DNA of 64,000 bases from Lonicera japonica (GCA_021464415.1 CM038467.1:55324734-55388733); one strand, 5' to 3'; positions 1 to 12,240 are shown, numbered from the stretch's first letter. Translations and numbers: made by a program. Notes: a model not told the origin generated them from the sequence alone.

Positions 1-1140
1 ATGAATTATGTTACTAAATTAAATATCTACTTGTATGGGTTAAAGTGGTGTTCTTTATGTTATCAAACACTTGTTTACAAATTATTAAACAATATAGAAC
101 GGATGGTACGAGATTTCTTCCGTTGGCATCATGTGGTGTGTATTGATTTAGAAAGGTATCTATATGGCACAATTGCTTGATAAATGAGCCGATTCACGAG
201 TTATTGAGATTATACGGTGGTGCAAGTCCTTGATGGTCCCGGGTTTGGTATATAAAGATTGAGACCTTAAGTTGGGACAGAGCGCTACTGGATGCGAGAC
301 CCGAAACCATGCACCGAAACTAACGGGAGGCCCTACTGCCGCGTGGGTGAAAGGCCACGAAATGCAGACCCGGTAGTACGCTTGGATAGTGTCAGAGTTA
401 TGAGATTACAGCTCGAAGTTCATGAAATAAAAATAAGTAAATTGTGCCATTAATTTCCTTTTTAGACGGGATTGGCTTTTATATAAAGTTTAAAGGGTAT
501 TTTCTCATAATGATATCGATGCTTTGAAATGAGAAAAGCTTTCTTTCTGAACTATTATATATATCGATATATCTATGGATGAATTATTTCATATTATTAT
601 ACAGAAGGATTTCCACGACATTACAAAAAGGGATTTCTAAGTATTGTTTTCACACTAAGCTTACAATATGATTCCCACTGAATCCATTTGACTCACCCCG
701 TTTATTTTCCATCCAGTTGCTTATGCAGGTTACTTTGGGAAAGGGGATAGCGAGGACGCGATTCTATAAAACCCCTCCATACCATTGCCTAGTCAACCTC
801 AAACTAGTTATAGGTCCTTCATGATATAAATCCCTTTGTTCTTTGAGTTTCACTAAAGATTCATGTGATGCTCTTGCACTATAACTTATTTATACATTGT
901 ATGCATTGTGGAGATTGTATATCTTGTACTTGGGACCTCGTTGGAGGCTAGTTGTTTACCTATATTAGTTTCTTTGTCTTGTTGATGAATTTTATGGAAA
1001 GGATCATATCTTGGTTGATAGAATGCGGATTTTAAGTTTCTTACAAGATTTATGTTTTTTAATCCGCTGTCTGCGTACGACACCCGTGATTAACCGAGTC
1101 CCGGAGGATAGATCCTCTTAACGGGATTCGGGGAGTCACA
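1..1140 (-). mobile_element. Partial Gypsy-type LTR, cut by window edge
   Basis: The right edge at 1140 is a clean LTR terminus: on the minus strand the sequence begins TGTGACTCCCCGAATCCCG and continues with TTAAGAGG, a CCGGGA block and a TTAATCACGG block. The same order opens the 4.1 kb LTR at 25714, so both belong to one LTR family. No coding region is seen. The other end lies left of the window, so a solo LTR cannot be told from a complete element. Starts of this type with multi-kilobase LTRs are typical of Tekay/Del chromoviruses; that lineage call is inference. Confidence 0.65.
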
Positions 1141-3247
1141 TTAACTCTTGGACTTCTTGAGGGAGATCTTCAATTCCTCGGATATTGACTGGATGGAGAG
1201 GGTAAATGCATGGAATGATGGTGGAAACTGGATGGTTTGGTGGCCTGGAAAAGAAATCAGCAAGGATGTTGTCTTTTCCTTTAATGTGTTTGACATCAAA
1301 AGACCATTGAGAAAACCAATTTGACCATTGGAGAAGTTGTGGCAGGGGAAGCATCTTCCTTTTGAATTTTAGCATGATTGGGAATGAGAACATATCCATT
1401 TCAACTAGAAACCTGTGATCAACGAGGTAAAACTGGGACTTTTCAATTCCTCTTTTGACATCGAGAATTTCTTTAAACGTTGAATGATAGTGAGCTTCCC
1501 GCAGACGTGAATTTTCACTTTTATAACCACAACCAGTTCTTTTTCCCATTGATTTCTTCAAGTAAAATTTATGCCCCCTAAAATTCATCACTTGCATTTA
1601 TTTGAAGAATTCTTTTTCTTTCTGAGGGAATCTGTAAAGGTTAGAAGTTGGAGGTGAGCTTTTTTGGGCTACCACACAATTATGATGAGTTCGATTCCAA
1701 GGTGGGGGATTTTTCTGAAAGAGTTCTGACAGGGGGGCAATATAGGCTGATACTTTGGGAATGAAATCTGCCATGTAATTAACAAGGCCAAGAAATTGCT
1801 GAATTTGCTTTGTGGAACTGAGATTGTTAGGGAATTTGAGCAAATCATGGGATATATGTGGTTGAAGTTGAAACTTTCCATCAAAAATTGTCATGCCAAG
1901 AAAATTAATCTTTGTTTGGGCAATGAGCATTTTCTTCTCAGAGAGCATGATACTATACTGTTTGACAATTTCATGGAAATGGGTAAGGAAATGGGAATGC
2001 GAGGCTTCATCCGGGGAATAAAGAAGTATGTCATCAATGTAGATTAATGCATTTGACAACAAAGGTTGAAAGATTTGGATCATGGCTTTTTGAAAACAGG
2101 AAGGGGCATTTTTTAAACCAAAAGGCATTACGGTCCATTGCAAATGGTGGTTCGGAATACAAAATTCTGTTTTGGGTCTATCTTCTTAATGAATTTCAAA
2201 TTGCCAAAATCCTGCTTTGAGATCAAACTTTGAGAAAACCTTCGCATTAGAGAGGTGCTGGAACATTGATTTCTTCTGAGGTAGAGGGAACTTTTCACTT
2301 GCAAGAAAATGATTTAACGGCTGGTAATTGATAACAAGTCTGAGTTTTCCTCTAACTTGTTCTGATCGCTTGTTAACATAAAATGCTTCATAAGCCCAAG
2401 GAGAGGAAGTTGGTTCAATCAGCTTTTGATTTTTCAAAGAGTCAGGTTCTTGGATTGTAAGAGCATAATGTTTTGGGTTCATTCCTAAATAACTGGCTTT
2501 TGTATGGTTAACTTCCTCATTTTTCTTGAAACGTAGGAAGATAAAGAATTCAGGATTTTGCCAAAGGGGATTAGAACATTTTTGCAAAAACTCTTGGTGG
2601 GATTCAGCACACGAAGAGGTAATTATGCCTTGCTTAATGGTTTCAATTGGGATGGTTAAGGCAATGGCTGGAGGGATAGTAGGCTTCACTTTTACTGGTT
2701 GATTTTCTATGAGATAAAAGTTTGGGACAGAAGTCCAAGGTAAATGGAAACTTTTATAACTCGAACCTTCCTTTGACCAATGAAGATTAGGAATCTTATG
2801 GATTAAATCAAAACCAATGAGCAAATCTTTTGCTGGTAACTTTGTTCCATAGGTTTGGTGTTGAAGAACACAACCAGGAAAGAATTGGATGAAAATAGGC
2901 TTGCTTATATGCTTAATAATGAAGGGTTGTCCATTTGCAGCTCTGAATCCTTGAAAACATTTCTTCCAGTAATTTGAGGGTAGGATATCTGGGTTGACTA
3001 TTATGCAAGTTGTGCCAGAATCAAAATAGGCAATAATCGGGATTGGTTTTTCATGGTGTTCAAGGTAGATGTGTAGTTTGGCTGATGGTGAAGGTCTATC
3101 AGAGGCTAAAGCTAGATTGGGTTCTTGGTGGTTGGGAGAGTTTGGTTTAAGGTTATTCATGGGTTCAAGGGCTGAGATTGCTGGGATTTCTGAAAGCTGG
3201 GATGAGGAATCATCATCACTTTTTTTGGGAATCATCATTTGGTTCAC
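1136..3247 (-). pseudogene. Protease, reverse transcriptase and RNase H remnant (caulimovirid-like)
   Basis: One minus-strand frame runs from 3247 to 1136 and is broken by stops near 2186 and 1598 and by a shift near 1580. In order it shows an aspartic protease motif D-S-G-T near 3015-3030, an RT block with a K-F-D-L-K-A-G-F-W-Q segment near 2200-2240, the catalytic Y-I-D-D near 2030, a connection segment with F-L-G-L-V-N-Y near 1785, and an RNase H segment ending near 1140. The first RNase H catalytic block is damaged. The final stop is supplied by the TGTGAC terminus of the adjoining LTR, so the original C-terminus is lost. Non-functional. Confidence 0.65.
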
Positions 3248-3361
3248 TGTCTAAGTATGTAATAGAGAAAATAGTTTATAGGGTTTGTTCATCTTCAAGT
3301 GATAGAACTGACTCTAAATTAGAATTAGTAACTCCTAGGGCCAATTGCTGGAGATGAATCA

Positions 3362-4603
3362 TCAAACTATTCTTCTTGCTTTTCTTTGGTAGTTCTTTGC
3401 AAAGTGACATGGTTTGTGGCAAATGAAACATTTATCAGAACGTTTACCACGGAATTTCCTTTTCTTAGCAAACTTGCACTTCTTCTTTTTCTGAAAAGGC
3501 TTATTCTTTAAGGACTTTGAGGACTTGCGTTCAAACGGTTGATCTGATCTCTTAAAATGCTTCTTCTTTTTATAATAAGAACAATCACACGACTTGCTTC
3601 TTTGCATTTAATTTTTAAGTGATATTTACTACAAGCACTTGCCAACTGCTTATTCGTCTTATCAATAACAAGTTCATAAAGCTGAGCAATTATGGTTCAT
3701 TGTAAATTTGCTTATTGGAGCTTCATGATTTTCTGAACTTCTGCACCAAGTGGTTCTGGATAAGAATTGAGAAAAGCTTGTTTTAGATTATGGTCATCTA
3801 TTCCTCCTATGACATAGAATCTCTTGGACATTTGATTGTAATGCTTATCAATGTCTTTCGGCAGATACGAGTAACACTTCAATTGAAGGTATTCTTCTCA
3901 AGCAATATTAGCATGATGATCAAACTTGCCAATGAACTCTGGATAAATGTATCCGAGAAATACATCAATCATGGCGGCTTGTTAAAGTTGGAGCTGACGG
4001 TATTCTCCAAGGCTATCATACCAATCTTTCAATCTTCCTTCCATGCGCGAAATGAATCTTTAAAAAGACTGTCAGTATGTCATAGTACTGGCGGTCTGCT
4101 TTTAACCATGCAGTAAAGGAAATGACTTTATCACGCCATTGGGTTGGAGGAATATCGTCAAATGTAAAAGCTTGTTTACTTTCATTGTGCCGACTGACTT
4201 CATAAGTAGGAACTTGAGGCACATGCTCCATGTCATCATCATCATCATCATGTGGATGAATAACTTTAGGCTGAGGTGGGGGTACAGGATTGGTTGCAAA
4301 TAGCTCTTCAAATTAGATAAATGGATCTTCTAAAGTGAACTCAAAAGATTCAATAGGAGTATCATCAATTTATGGAGGCATAGCCAAATTTTTGAGGAAT
4401 GAGGCTAGGTGGTTTGCAGGTTGGTTTTCTGGAATCATGGGGTACATGTCCATTTTCTGGGTAGAGGATGCACCTATGGTTGGATATGTTGGGTAAGTAA
4501 CTAGTGGAAAAGGTGCGGCTGTAGAAATGGGTGTAGAGTTATCAGTGGTGATGACAAGATTATATAGGGCACGGGGACGAAGGCCCTGTGGTCGAGAATA
4601 GGG
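3362..4603 (-). pseudogene. Capsid-like and zinc-knuckle remnant
   Basis: Open segments at 4603-4370, 4311-4016 and 3607-3362 lie on the minus strand in different frames. The 4231-4016 segment has an F-x-F-D-D-I-P-P-x-x-W start resembling the capsid/Gag helix region of pararetrovirus-like polyproteins. The 3607-3362 segment is very rich in Lys and Arg and ends in one C-x2-C-x4-H-x4-C zinc knuckle, the usual nucleic-acid-binding tail of a capsid precursor. Frame changes and stops separate the pieces, and 3608-4015 has no readable product. Its position just upstream of the protease/RT frame supports a shared origin. Confidence 0.5.
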
Positions 4604-6664
4604 TGTGAACACCTCATTTTGTGACCCTCGCAAGAATTCTAAACTCTAAGGAAATGAACACACATGCATGCACAAGCATTCATAGATACACACATACTCT
4701 TTACATGTGATACAGATCGAAGAACGAGGCAAAAAGGATACTCAGACAAAAAGTTACGAGAATTACCAGAGACTGCTGAAACCGAAAATCGTCAAAACTA
4801 TTGAGAAGATGAAACGTGATATCTCCTGATTTCTGATCATCCTAAATTTTTGAATGTTATTAGGTGGTGACACAAGGAGTGACATATTCAAAAATCATCT
4901 TGTTTCGACGGTCGGATCTCTGAAGATTTAAAAAACCGGGAGTTCACTTTGGGTAATCAAACGAAGGCCTTCCCGAAGTTCAAATGATCTAAAATTTGGT
5001 CAGTGTATGGGTTTTATCATGGATAATAACATAGTAAAAAATCAGATCATTTCGATGCACCGTTTAGCCGACATAACAAACACTGTCGAGGATGAATAAT
5101 GATTGTCGTGTGAACAAATGCCTGGGAGGCATTTGGTTACATGACACAAATATCTTGTGTCTTATAGCCAAACCATTTGGCCACACGAAAAACCCTCCTT
5201 CCCCAGCAATTTTTCCTCTTTCATCTAAAAAACCCCCCATTTCTCCCATTTGAAGTATCAATCAAGGCTGGAAATTCGGGAAGAGTGCTCTAAAATTCTC
5301 TATTTTTATTTGTAAAGCTCTCAGGTAATTTTTGTTACAATCCGAATTAATTTTTTATTTGTGTTATTTTCAATTAATCGCATGTAGACATTGTTATTTA
5401 TCTCCGAATCAGTCCAAATTTTATATTTAAGCCTTGTTTTCAAAAACATTTGTCTTGTAGACAAATGCCCTAGAAGCATCTATCCACAAGACACAAAAAA
5501 CATTTGTCTTGTAGACAGATGCCCTAGAAGCATCTGTCGATAAGACAAATCCTTTTTGGCCCAGCCCATGTTATTTTTCAGCTATAAAGCATCTGTTTAC
5601 AAGACAAATCCTTTTTGGCCCATCCCATGTTATTTTCCAACTATAAATACACCTACATAGACTCCATTTTAAATATCAGCCAGCTCTAAGACTTCGGGAA
5701 CAATGCTCTAGAATAGTATTCTACTATTTTCAAGACTCTCAGGTATTGTTTTATCTCAGTCTGGCTTTAATTTTTTATCTGTGTTTATTTTATCAGTTAT
5801 AATTGATCAATCGCATGAACTAATTGCTGTTTATCTCAAAATAAGTATATATTTCATATTTAAACCCCGTTTTCAAAACCAAAGGAGTGGAACGAGCTGT
5901 AACCATTTTTAAACATATTTTTATCAATTAATTTCACAAAATCTCAGTTTTATCAGTCTCGGCTCACGAAGGAATTAATAAATGTTTGTACCTGGTTTAA
6001 TCTATAAATCGCGGTGCTTACCGAAATTGCCAATATAAGAGTACTAGATTCGTCGATGACAGTTTAAATTATTAAACTGTGGTATACTATTGACAAACAA
6101 ATCTCAAGAATGATCGAATATCCGATTTCAAACTAAATTAGCTTCCGAAAAGCCCTGAACTTTACCGAAAACACCTATTTTGCTATCTATCATTATCAAA
6201 ATCATTTTCCAAAACACACACGCACACTAATTTATAAAATAAAAAGGCAAAATACGAAGCACATGCTTTCCACCCCCACCCCAAAATCCCGTTTTCCTAA
6301 AATTAGGGGTTGATACGCAATTACATAAATAAGTATGCGAATGTTCGATTATAATTATACGCATATCCTACTCAGAGACCGAAAGGGCGAATTGGTTGCC
6401 TAACACCTTCCTGATTCGTAACTTAATCCCCGAACCTTTGAATCAACTGGTTTTGTAGTAATTGTGTTTAAGAGGTCGTTTAATCCATAAATATTCATCT
6501 TTTACAATACTTTTGTTTGTTTAGTAAAACAAACTGGCGACTTTGATTTCCTTCACAATCCGTCACCCTTTTCTCTATAGTAAAATGAACCATTTTCCAA
6601 AAGAAATCATAAAACTGGAGAAATCGCCGCCAAGGGGATCCGGTGTCAAAAACGCAGGTTTTCA
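4604..6664 (+). mobile_element. Solo LTR, 2.06 kb, inserted in the pararetrovirus-like element
   Basis: It begins TGTGAACACC at 4604 and ends ACGCAGGTTTTCA at 6664. The flanks AATAGGG (4597-4603) and TATAGGG (6665-6671) match at 6 of 7 positions, a plausible TSD, and host coding-like sequence resumes on the far side. No gag or pol is present, so a solo LTR is the simplest reading. The 3' part (a CCTAACACCTTCC motif, then a GGCGACTT segment and a GGGGATCC segment) resembles LTRs of the Gypsy Tat/Ogre group; that assignment is from memory of the family and uncertain. A TATA-like CTATAAATA occurs at 5641. Confidence 0.7.
5250..5885 (+). repeat. Internal duplication of the promoter region inside the solo LTR
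   Basis: Two diverged direct copies lie at about 5250-5465 and 5660-5885. Each has a TTCGGGAA-GCTCTA block, a CTCTCAGGTA block (possible splice donor or start region) and a TTTTCAAAA block. Between them (5450-5640) are shorter direct repeats of an ATTTGTCTTGTAGACA-type motif and of CCTTTTTGGCCCA, each next to a TATA-like CTATAAA. The LTR therefore appears to hold two copies of its core promoter and start region. Confidence 0.55.
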
Positions 6665-7867
6665 TATAGGGTCTCGATGACGAGGTAGAAAATGAGGCAC
6701 CATGGGCTACTTGAAGTGGCTGAGGACTAAATCAACGAGAAAGCACTCTTTTGGGAGGGCTTAATGACCTTAAATCTCCTGACGTCACTTGTTGTGTTGA
6801 AGTGGAAGCAGATGGTACTTGACTTCGAGATAGATTGGAATACCAGTTGAGGCATCTGTGGAACTTGAGGGTTCGAGTCTTACTGTCCCCTTTTAATATC
6901 ACGAAGTTGTGCTTCTAAATGCTTATTTTCTCTTTCCTTTTCACTAGTGAACTTGTTGGCCACAGTTAAATCTTTAACTATAGTTGCGATGTAAAGGAGT
7001 TGTTGACGGAGATCTTGGATTCTTCCTTTTAACTCATGAATCGCAGCATCCATTGTAGCAAATGTAGCCATTTTTTATTCTATACGATCCTAAGACTTGG
7101 CAATTTTTGCACGCACCAGGTTTTGAGCAGCTTGCCAGTTTAGCAGCTTCTGCAGGAGTAACCGTCTTTGGTTGTCCATGGGGATCTGTAGAAATAGGGT
7201 TTTTAACCTTCCATACATGTTTGGTTCGTTGATTGGCATCTTCAAAATCATACAGACTGGGAAACTTGAATTTATAGTCCATAGAAGTAGGATCAAACAA
7301 GTGACACGGGATAGGTTCAGGGGATTTGGTTGGGTTTAGCTGTTTGATTGCTTTATGGTAATATGGCTGAAACATTGGAGGTTTTGGAAGGGTTGGTTTT
7401 GGTGGAGGGTTGGGTTGATTTTGTTATCTCCATAGAGGATGTAAAAATCAAATTTTCTAGAGGGCTTTCCAAGTAAACCTACTGCTGGGTCTTTGGCTTC
7501 ATATCTCTCATTCAAACCATCCTGAGAGGATTTTTTTTTGCCTTTCCTCTTAGGACGTTCTTCCATATATTCAGCTTTATACCTGTCATTTTCACAATCT
7601 TCACAATAGCAGGTGTCATACTAGATTTGGCCAGATTTGGGATCACGAGCTTGGTAACACCGAGTTCCATTCTTGTCAAAGAACAGAATAGGTATTGGTT
7701 CATTTTCAAGCTTGAGATCTGTGTGGAGAGGGAGCAGAGGTTCCAATATATTGAACTCAATTAAAAAGGGATATGTGGACTAAGAACTGGTGGTGGACGA
7801 GGCTGTTGGAAACTTGATTTCAACCGACTTGTCATTCTTTCGAATGAAGATCGGCTCAATGGAGTGT
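6665..7867 (-). pseudogene. Coiled-coil and low-complexity part of the pararetrovirus-like polyprotein
   Basis: Minus-strand open pieces at 7867-7336, 7375-7034 and 7071-6880 read as successive parts of one protein split by frameshifts and stops. The first is acidic then basic with a C-x-C-x2-C cluster near 7600-7620. The second is rich in Pro and aromatic residues. The third is a heptad-like coiled coil of about 60 residues. The order and style match the region between the putative movement protein and capsid of pararetrovirus-like polyproteins, but no catalytic motif anchors it. The solo LTR at 4604-6664 interrupts its downstream end. Confidence 0.4.
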
Positions 7868-8279
7868 GTGAGGATCAAGCGCTTACCGTTGCGCCAAAAG
7901 CTATAGCTGTTAGCGAAGGCGCAACTTTATTTCCTTATACGCAAGGCCCATTAGAGCGCCATGGCATTCGATAACCTGCACACCGGATATACCCTCCGGA
8001 TTCACCACGGAGAGGAGCACAATTGTGGATTTACCTCCAACAATCCCCTCCCCCACAATGGCGCGCCCCAGGTATCGAACCCGTGACCTCCTCTTGTACC
8101 AATTGTGAGGATTAAGCGCTTACCGTTGCACCAAAAGCTATAGCTGTTAGCGAAGGCGCAACTTTATTTCCTTATACGCAAGGCCCATTAGAGCGCCATG
8201 GCATTCGATAACCTGCACACCGGATATACCCTCCGGATTCACCACGGAGAGGAGCACAATTGTGGATTTACCTCCAACA
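7868..8279 (-). mobile_element. tRNA-derived SINE, partly tandem-duplicated
   Basis: A 175-bp sequence is present twice (7868-8042 and 8105-8279, period 237 bp) with 62 unique bases between. On the minus strand a box A-like TGGTGCAACGGTAAGCGC (about 8115-8133) is followed by a box B-like GGTTCGATACC (about 8071-8085), the order and spacing of a tRNA-type RNA polymerase III promoter. The second box A copy near 7880 has no box B after it. The insertion interrupts a minus-strand coding remnant (8515-8280, resuming below 7867). No clean TSD was found. Confidence 0.6.
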
Positions 8280-8515
8280 TAGTGAACTGGTTCTGGGTGA
8301 TTTCTTTCATGAAGTTTTTCATAAGTAGTCACCCAAGATTTAGGTAACAACTTTATGAGTTCTTCATGGGGCAGTTGTCTAGGGACATAGGTGTGGCTTG
8401 GGGCTTGACTTGATTCAACTTTTAATAACAGGGCATCTTTGTGAGTAGTCTTCTTTAAAGTCCTTCCCACAAAGTTGACTGAACCTAATCTTGTCTGATT
8501 CTTCACTATAGCCAC
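8280..8515 (-). pseudogene. N-terminal fragment of the pararetrovirus-like polyprotein
   Basis: A minus-strand frame opens at an ATG ending at 8515 and runs about 78 codons before entering SINE sequence at 8279. After the SINE the same kind of sequence resumes near 7867. It contains an L-L-P-K-S-W segment that I associate with the N-terminal, movement-protein-like part of plant pararetrovirus-like polyproteins. Nothing catalytic is visible, so the functional label is tentative. It marks the most upstream recognisable part of the element. Confidence 0.4.
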
Positions 8516-8869
8516 TTAAATATAAGAAACAATTCTAGACATAATTAATTTATACTCATAGCACTTCTTTCCTGAGACACAACAACAACGGCACACCCTG
8601 GCCTATAACAAGATTTCAAGGGACTCGACTGCATATGAATAACCATTAATTTTCCAGAAATTATACAATTGTTTCCAGAACAAATTAATCTCTTAGTTTT
8701 CTGATGTGAGAGATCCACATAACGTGGTAGTCACAAAGCATACTAATCAAAGAGTTTAATTTTTCATACTAATCCATGTATAATCATTAAACAATCATCA
8801 TCGGCCATACTATGTATATATATATATATATTATTTTTATTTTAAAAAAAAGAAGAAGCTACTCAAGCC
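8516..8869. other. Non-coding AT-rich spacer with a TA microsatellite
   Basis: No gene or element boundary recognised. A short (TA)n tract lies at about 8815-8831. Confidence 0.6.
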
Positions 8870-9670
8870 CCCGAAAAGGCGGGGTGCTAGAACGTTATAT
8901 TATTAAAATAAAGAAATAAGTGAGTCTGAAAAATATAGAAGCCTAGTCTCAAGGGCGCACAATGAAAAAAAAGGGGGACATGAACTCGACCTCCCTAAGA
9001 AAGTGGTAAAAGAAAAAACAAAAACAATCCAAATGGGCTTGATAAACTATCACACCAAAACGAAGCAAATAGGTTCAAAACGAGATAACTAATAAAAGAA
9101 AAACACAAATATAGTTAATTGAATCTAAATATATAATTGGGGAGTAAGGACATGTCTCGCCTCACTAAAGCGACCGTTTGTATAGGAGTCGAATCCTACC
9201 AAAATGGGGTCTCATGATCGAGCCCCATAAAAGCAATAAGATCTACCATATCATTACCCTCTCTGTAGATATGGGAATAATAAAAATGCATGCTAGAGAG
9301 AAGTTGTTTGCAGTTATCCCACCTCGTGGCAACACACCAAAGAGGCTGAAAAGAAGAGGACTGCAACTACTGAAGAACAACTATCAAATCAAGTTCAATC
9401 GAAAGTCAGTGCCAACCACGCTGATAAGCATATTCAATACCATAAATAAGAACCGAAATCTCCTCAAGTAAGTCCGTACCATCTCAACATCAAAACAATA
9501 TACACCGATAATAACTCTCTTGTGATATTTGAAAACACCCCCAATCGCAACGCTACTGGGGGCACCCTAAGCCTTAATATCCATATTCAGCTTCACCCAG
9601 CCAATTTGGGGAGGAAACAAATAAACCAGGATAAATAAAGGGGCATGACAAGGCCTGTACACAAATTAAA
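8870..9670 (-). mobile_element. LINE 3' fragment with RNase H domain
   Basis: On the minus strand, from about 9640, frames read P-P-x-x-G-W-V-K-L-N (RNase H start), then a G-G-V-F block, and near 9290-9130 a H-I-Y-R-E-G-N-D-M-V-D segment followed by W-W-D-S. This is the usual order in the C-terminal RNase H domain of plant L1-type LINEs. Several frameshifts and stops are present. A 3'-UTR-like GC-rich stretch lies at 8870-8890. The upstream part (RT, endonuclease) is absent, cut off near 9675 by the LTR-like repeat. Confidence 0.65.
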
Positions 9671-9677
9671 GACCACT

Positions 9678-11102
9678 TATATGCCCAGAAATTGGCATAA
9701 TTTATCATGTTAATTTATAATTTAGAGAGGACATATTACTATTAATAATCTATTTTTAATGCTTTCTCAAGTACTAGAGAATAATTGGAGAATACTGACT
9801 TTTAAATGGAGCAAATTAGATTTAAAATGAAAAAGTTTTGATGAAAAGAAGATTTGAAAGTATATGAGAAATAGCAGCAGTTCGGTATTTTGAGCATATC
9901 TTTTCGCTCAAAACTCGAATTTTGGCGTTTTTATATGGTTGAAAAGCTGATTTGAAGACCTATAACTTTCATGTTCTGAGTTTTCTCAGATTCTAAGGTT
10001 TTATTGGCCGAAAATAGTGTTAAATATGTTGCAAAGAGTAATGCGCGAAAATTAGTATGATTATTTATTTGGTTGCCCAATTTTAATAATAAAGCTTTGT
10101 GATTATGAGCCCATTCATATATTTATTATTAATATTAAACAAGCTTAATCATATAAAATGCCCAAATCTAAGTGTTAAAACAACCAAGCCCGTATACAAA
10201 TTACAAGGGCCTAAAGGAGAATGAGAGCGTCACAATTATAAAATTATAAATAAAGGAGGCAGCCAATTGAAGGTGGTATGCAACAGGAGCTGCCGAGCAC
10301 TTCCTTGTTCTCTCTCTCTCTTTTTTTTTTACTTTTATATTGTTTGAAGAATTTGGAGTTTTGGAGCTTAAATTTTATTATCCAATTAATTATATGCCCA
10401 TTAAGTTTTATTAACTTTATTATTTTTTATTTATTTAATTTTATTCATGCACTTCTAGCATAAATTTGTGCTTGGGTTATGATGGGTATATTTAATTGAT
10501 TTCATTACATGTATTCATGCCAATTGACTCTATCAATTTAATCATTTAATGTTAAATACAATTCATCCTATTGGATGCCTATTTTAATTGATAAAAATAA
10601 AATTGGATTCTCATTATTTTTTGTTGAATTCACTTTATAATTTACTAATAGCGGATATATGGTGTGTTTTGATGGACATAATGAGTATTTTGACCTTAGA
10701 CATAAGTTTGGTTGATTAAAAATTACAATATAATTTTATTAATTAATTGGACTTTATTGATTTTATTTTCCGCATCTAATAGAGTTAAGAGACCAAATTA
10801 ATACGAGATAAGAGTAGAGTTTACGTGAATGAGTATTAAAGAAGATGATATTAAATATTGATTTTGTTGTTTTGCTTAATATTATTTGATTTACTTCCAT
10901 TACTTTAGTTTATTTGCTTTGCTTTGTTTGCTTTGTTTTTTATTTTATTCCACTACTTTTCTAGCTAGATTAGGAATTTAGTGAAAAGTTAACAAGAAAA
11001 TTATAAAACATACTGTTTGAGTTCTTGTGGGATCGACCTCACTTACACGATACACTATAAACTGATTTGTATACTTGTGAGTATTTAAAATTTATCATAA
11101 CA
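9678..11102 (+). mobile_element. LTR-like repeat, diverged relative of the solo LTR at 46641
   Basis: It starts TATGCCCAGAAATTGG and ends TTTATCATAACA at 11102. The order of blocks (AGAAATTGG start, a Leu/Ser-coloured leader, GATTTCATT, CCTATTTTAATTGAT, TTTTATTTTCCGCATC, AGATTAGGAATT, GGGATCGACCTC, CTGATTTGT) parallels 46641-47986 with substantial divergence. No TSD matched, so either it is old or the left end has lost its terminal TG. No coding capacity. Family unassigned. Confidence 0.55.
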
Positions 11103-12190
11103 AATATATATATATATGAACAGTTTCCATTGCTAGACTTGCTCCAGCATTTTCTTTACATAGTCTCATGGAACAAAAATCTGCACTGATTTATAATTCA
11201 TGTTTTATAGGGCAAAGACTATATAGTGTATGGGCATTTATAATGCTTTACTTTGAAAGATAAAGGAGAAGAGATCCATTGAGAAATTCAAAAGATCGGT
11301 AGAATAATGTAGCTTATTATTAAATTGTTAACAAAAATGTATGTTATATTATTAAAAAAAATGTAAGTTATATTATTAAAAAAACTTAAAAGGTAATACC
11401 TTAATTAAATCAAATAAACACTTTAGAACTTCCTATGCAGTTAGTGCTTACTAATGAACGTAATTAATCGGAGTGAGATAGAAGACTTCCTCCATAATAC
11501 TATTACAATATTAGCTCTGTAATTTTAAAATTGCAATTGGAAGTTTATAGTTGTACTTCCATCTAATAAAAATAATTTTGGAGATTTTTTTTTCAAATAT
11601 AAATTACAGTAAAAACTCTGTAAATTAATAAGGTCGGGATCTGCCAATTTCACTAATTAAATGAAGTTTTAATTATAGATAAAATATTAATTTATCAATA
11701 AGTAAATAATTTATTAGTTTACCAAAAAAATTGTGTTTCCAATATTGTTTTCTTTATCTTCCTTAAATTTTATTTCCTATAAACTTAATTAAGTAAATTA
11801 TATTATCCTTTGATAAATAATTTGAAAAATTTATGTTTTCAATAATGTGATATTGGTATTTCCTAAATTTTTATTTCCTATAAATTTAATTAAACAATTA
11901 TACAGTACTATCCTTTGGTTTTCCAAAATTAAGTACTCTTTATATATACCATATATCTTCCTCTTTTTCTTATTAAATAACAAAAAAATATATTATTTTT
12001 TATATTTTTTTTCCAATGGCTTCCTGTCTCAAAGATATAAAAAAAGCAACAATTAGTTAGTGATGAAATGTGAAAAGACTTGTGTTAGTACAAGAATAAA
12101 CATCACTGTTACTCAAAATGAATTACAAAAAGTGGGTTTAGGTTTAATAATATTTAAGCAATAGATTTATACGATTGAATTAAGATTCGG
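11103..12190. other. AT-rich non-coding stretch
   Basis: No gene, splice structure or element terminus recognised; short A-rich and T-rich runs only. Confidence 0.6.
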
Positions 12191-12194
12191 TTTT

Positions 12195-12234
12195 ATTATA
12201 ATAATAATAATAATTATTATTATTATTATAATAA
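12195..12234. repeat. ATA/ATT microsatellite forming a perfect-type palindrome
   Basis: (ATA)n runs directly into (ATT)n, so the tract is self-complementary. Confidence 0.85.
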
Positions 12235-12240
12235 GTCGAA

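Larger units (their letters stand above)
1141..8515 (-). mobile_element. Decayed pararetrovirus-like element with nested insertions
   Basis: Read on the minus strand from 8515 to 1141 this is one broken polyprotein-coding element: an N-terminal region, a coiled-coil and proline-rich region, a capsid-like block, a basic segment with a CCHC zinc knuckle, an aspartic protease, reverse transcriptase and RNase H. The RT/RNase H wording is closer to Caulimoviridae-type endogenous pararetroviruses than to Copia or Gypsy. No LTRs belonging to it are seen. A solo LTR (4604-6664), a SINE (7868-8279) and the LTR ending at 1140 interrupt or truncate it. Genus not assigned; an LTR-less Gypsy relative is the alternative. 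Confidence 0.55.

Noticed and set aside
8070..8143. tRNA gene suggested by box A and box B
   Set aside because: No cloverleaf could be drawn and the sequence is repeated as part of a SINE body.
9178..9471. 97-codon plus-strand frame
   Set aside because: Lies antisense to the LINE RNase H remnant.
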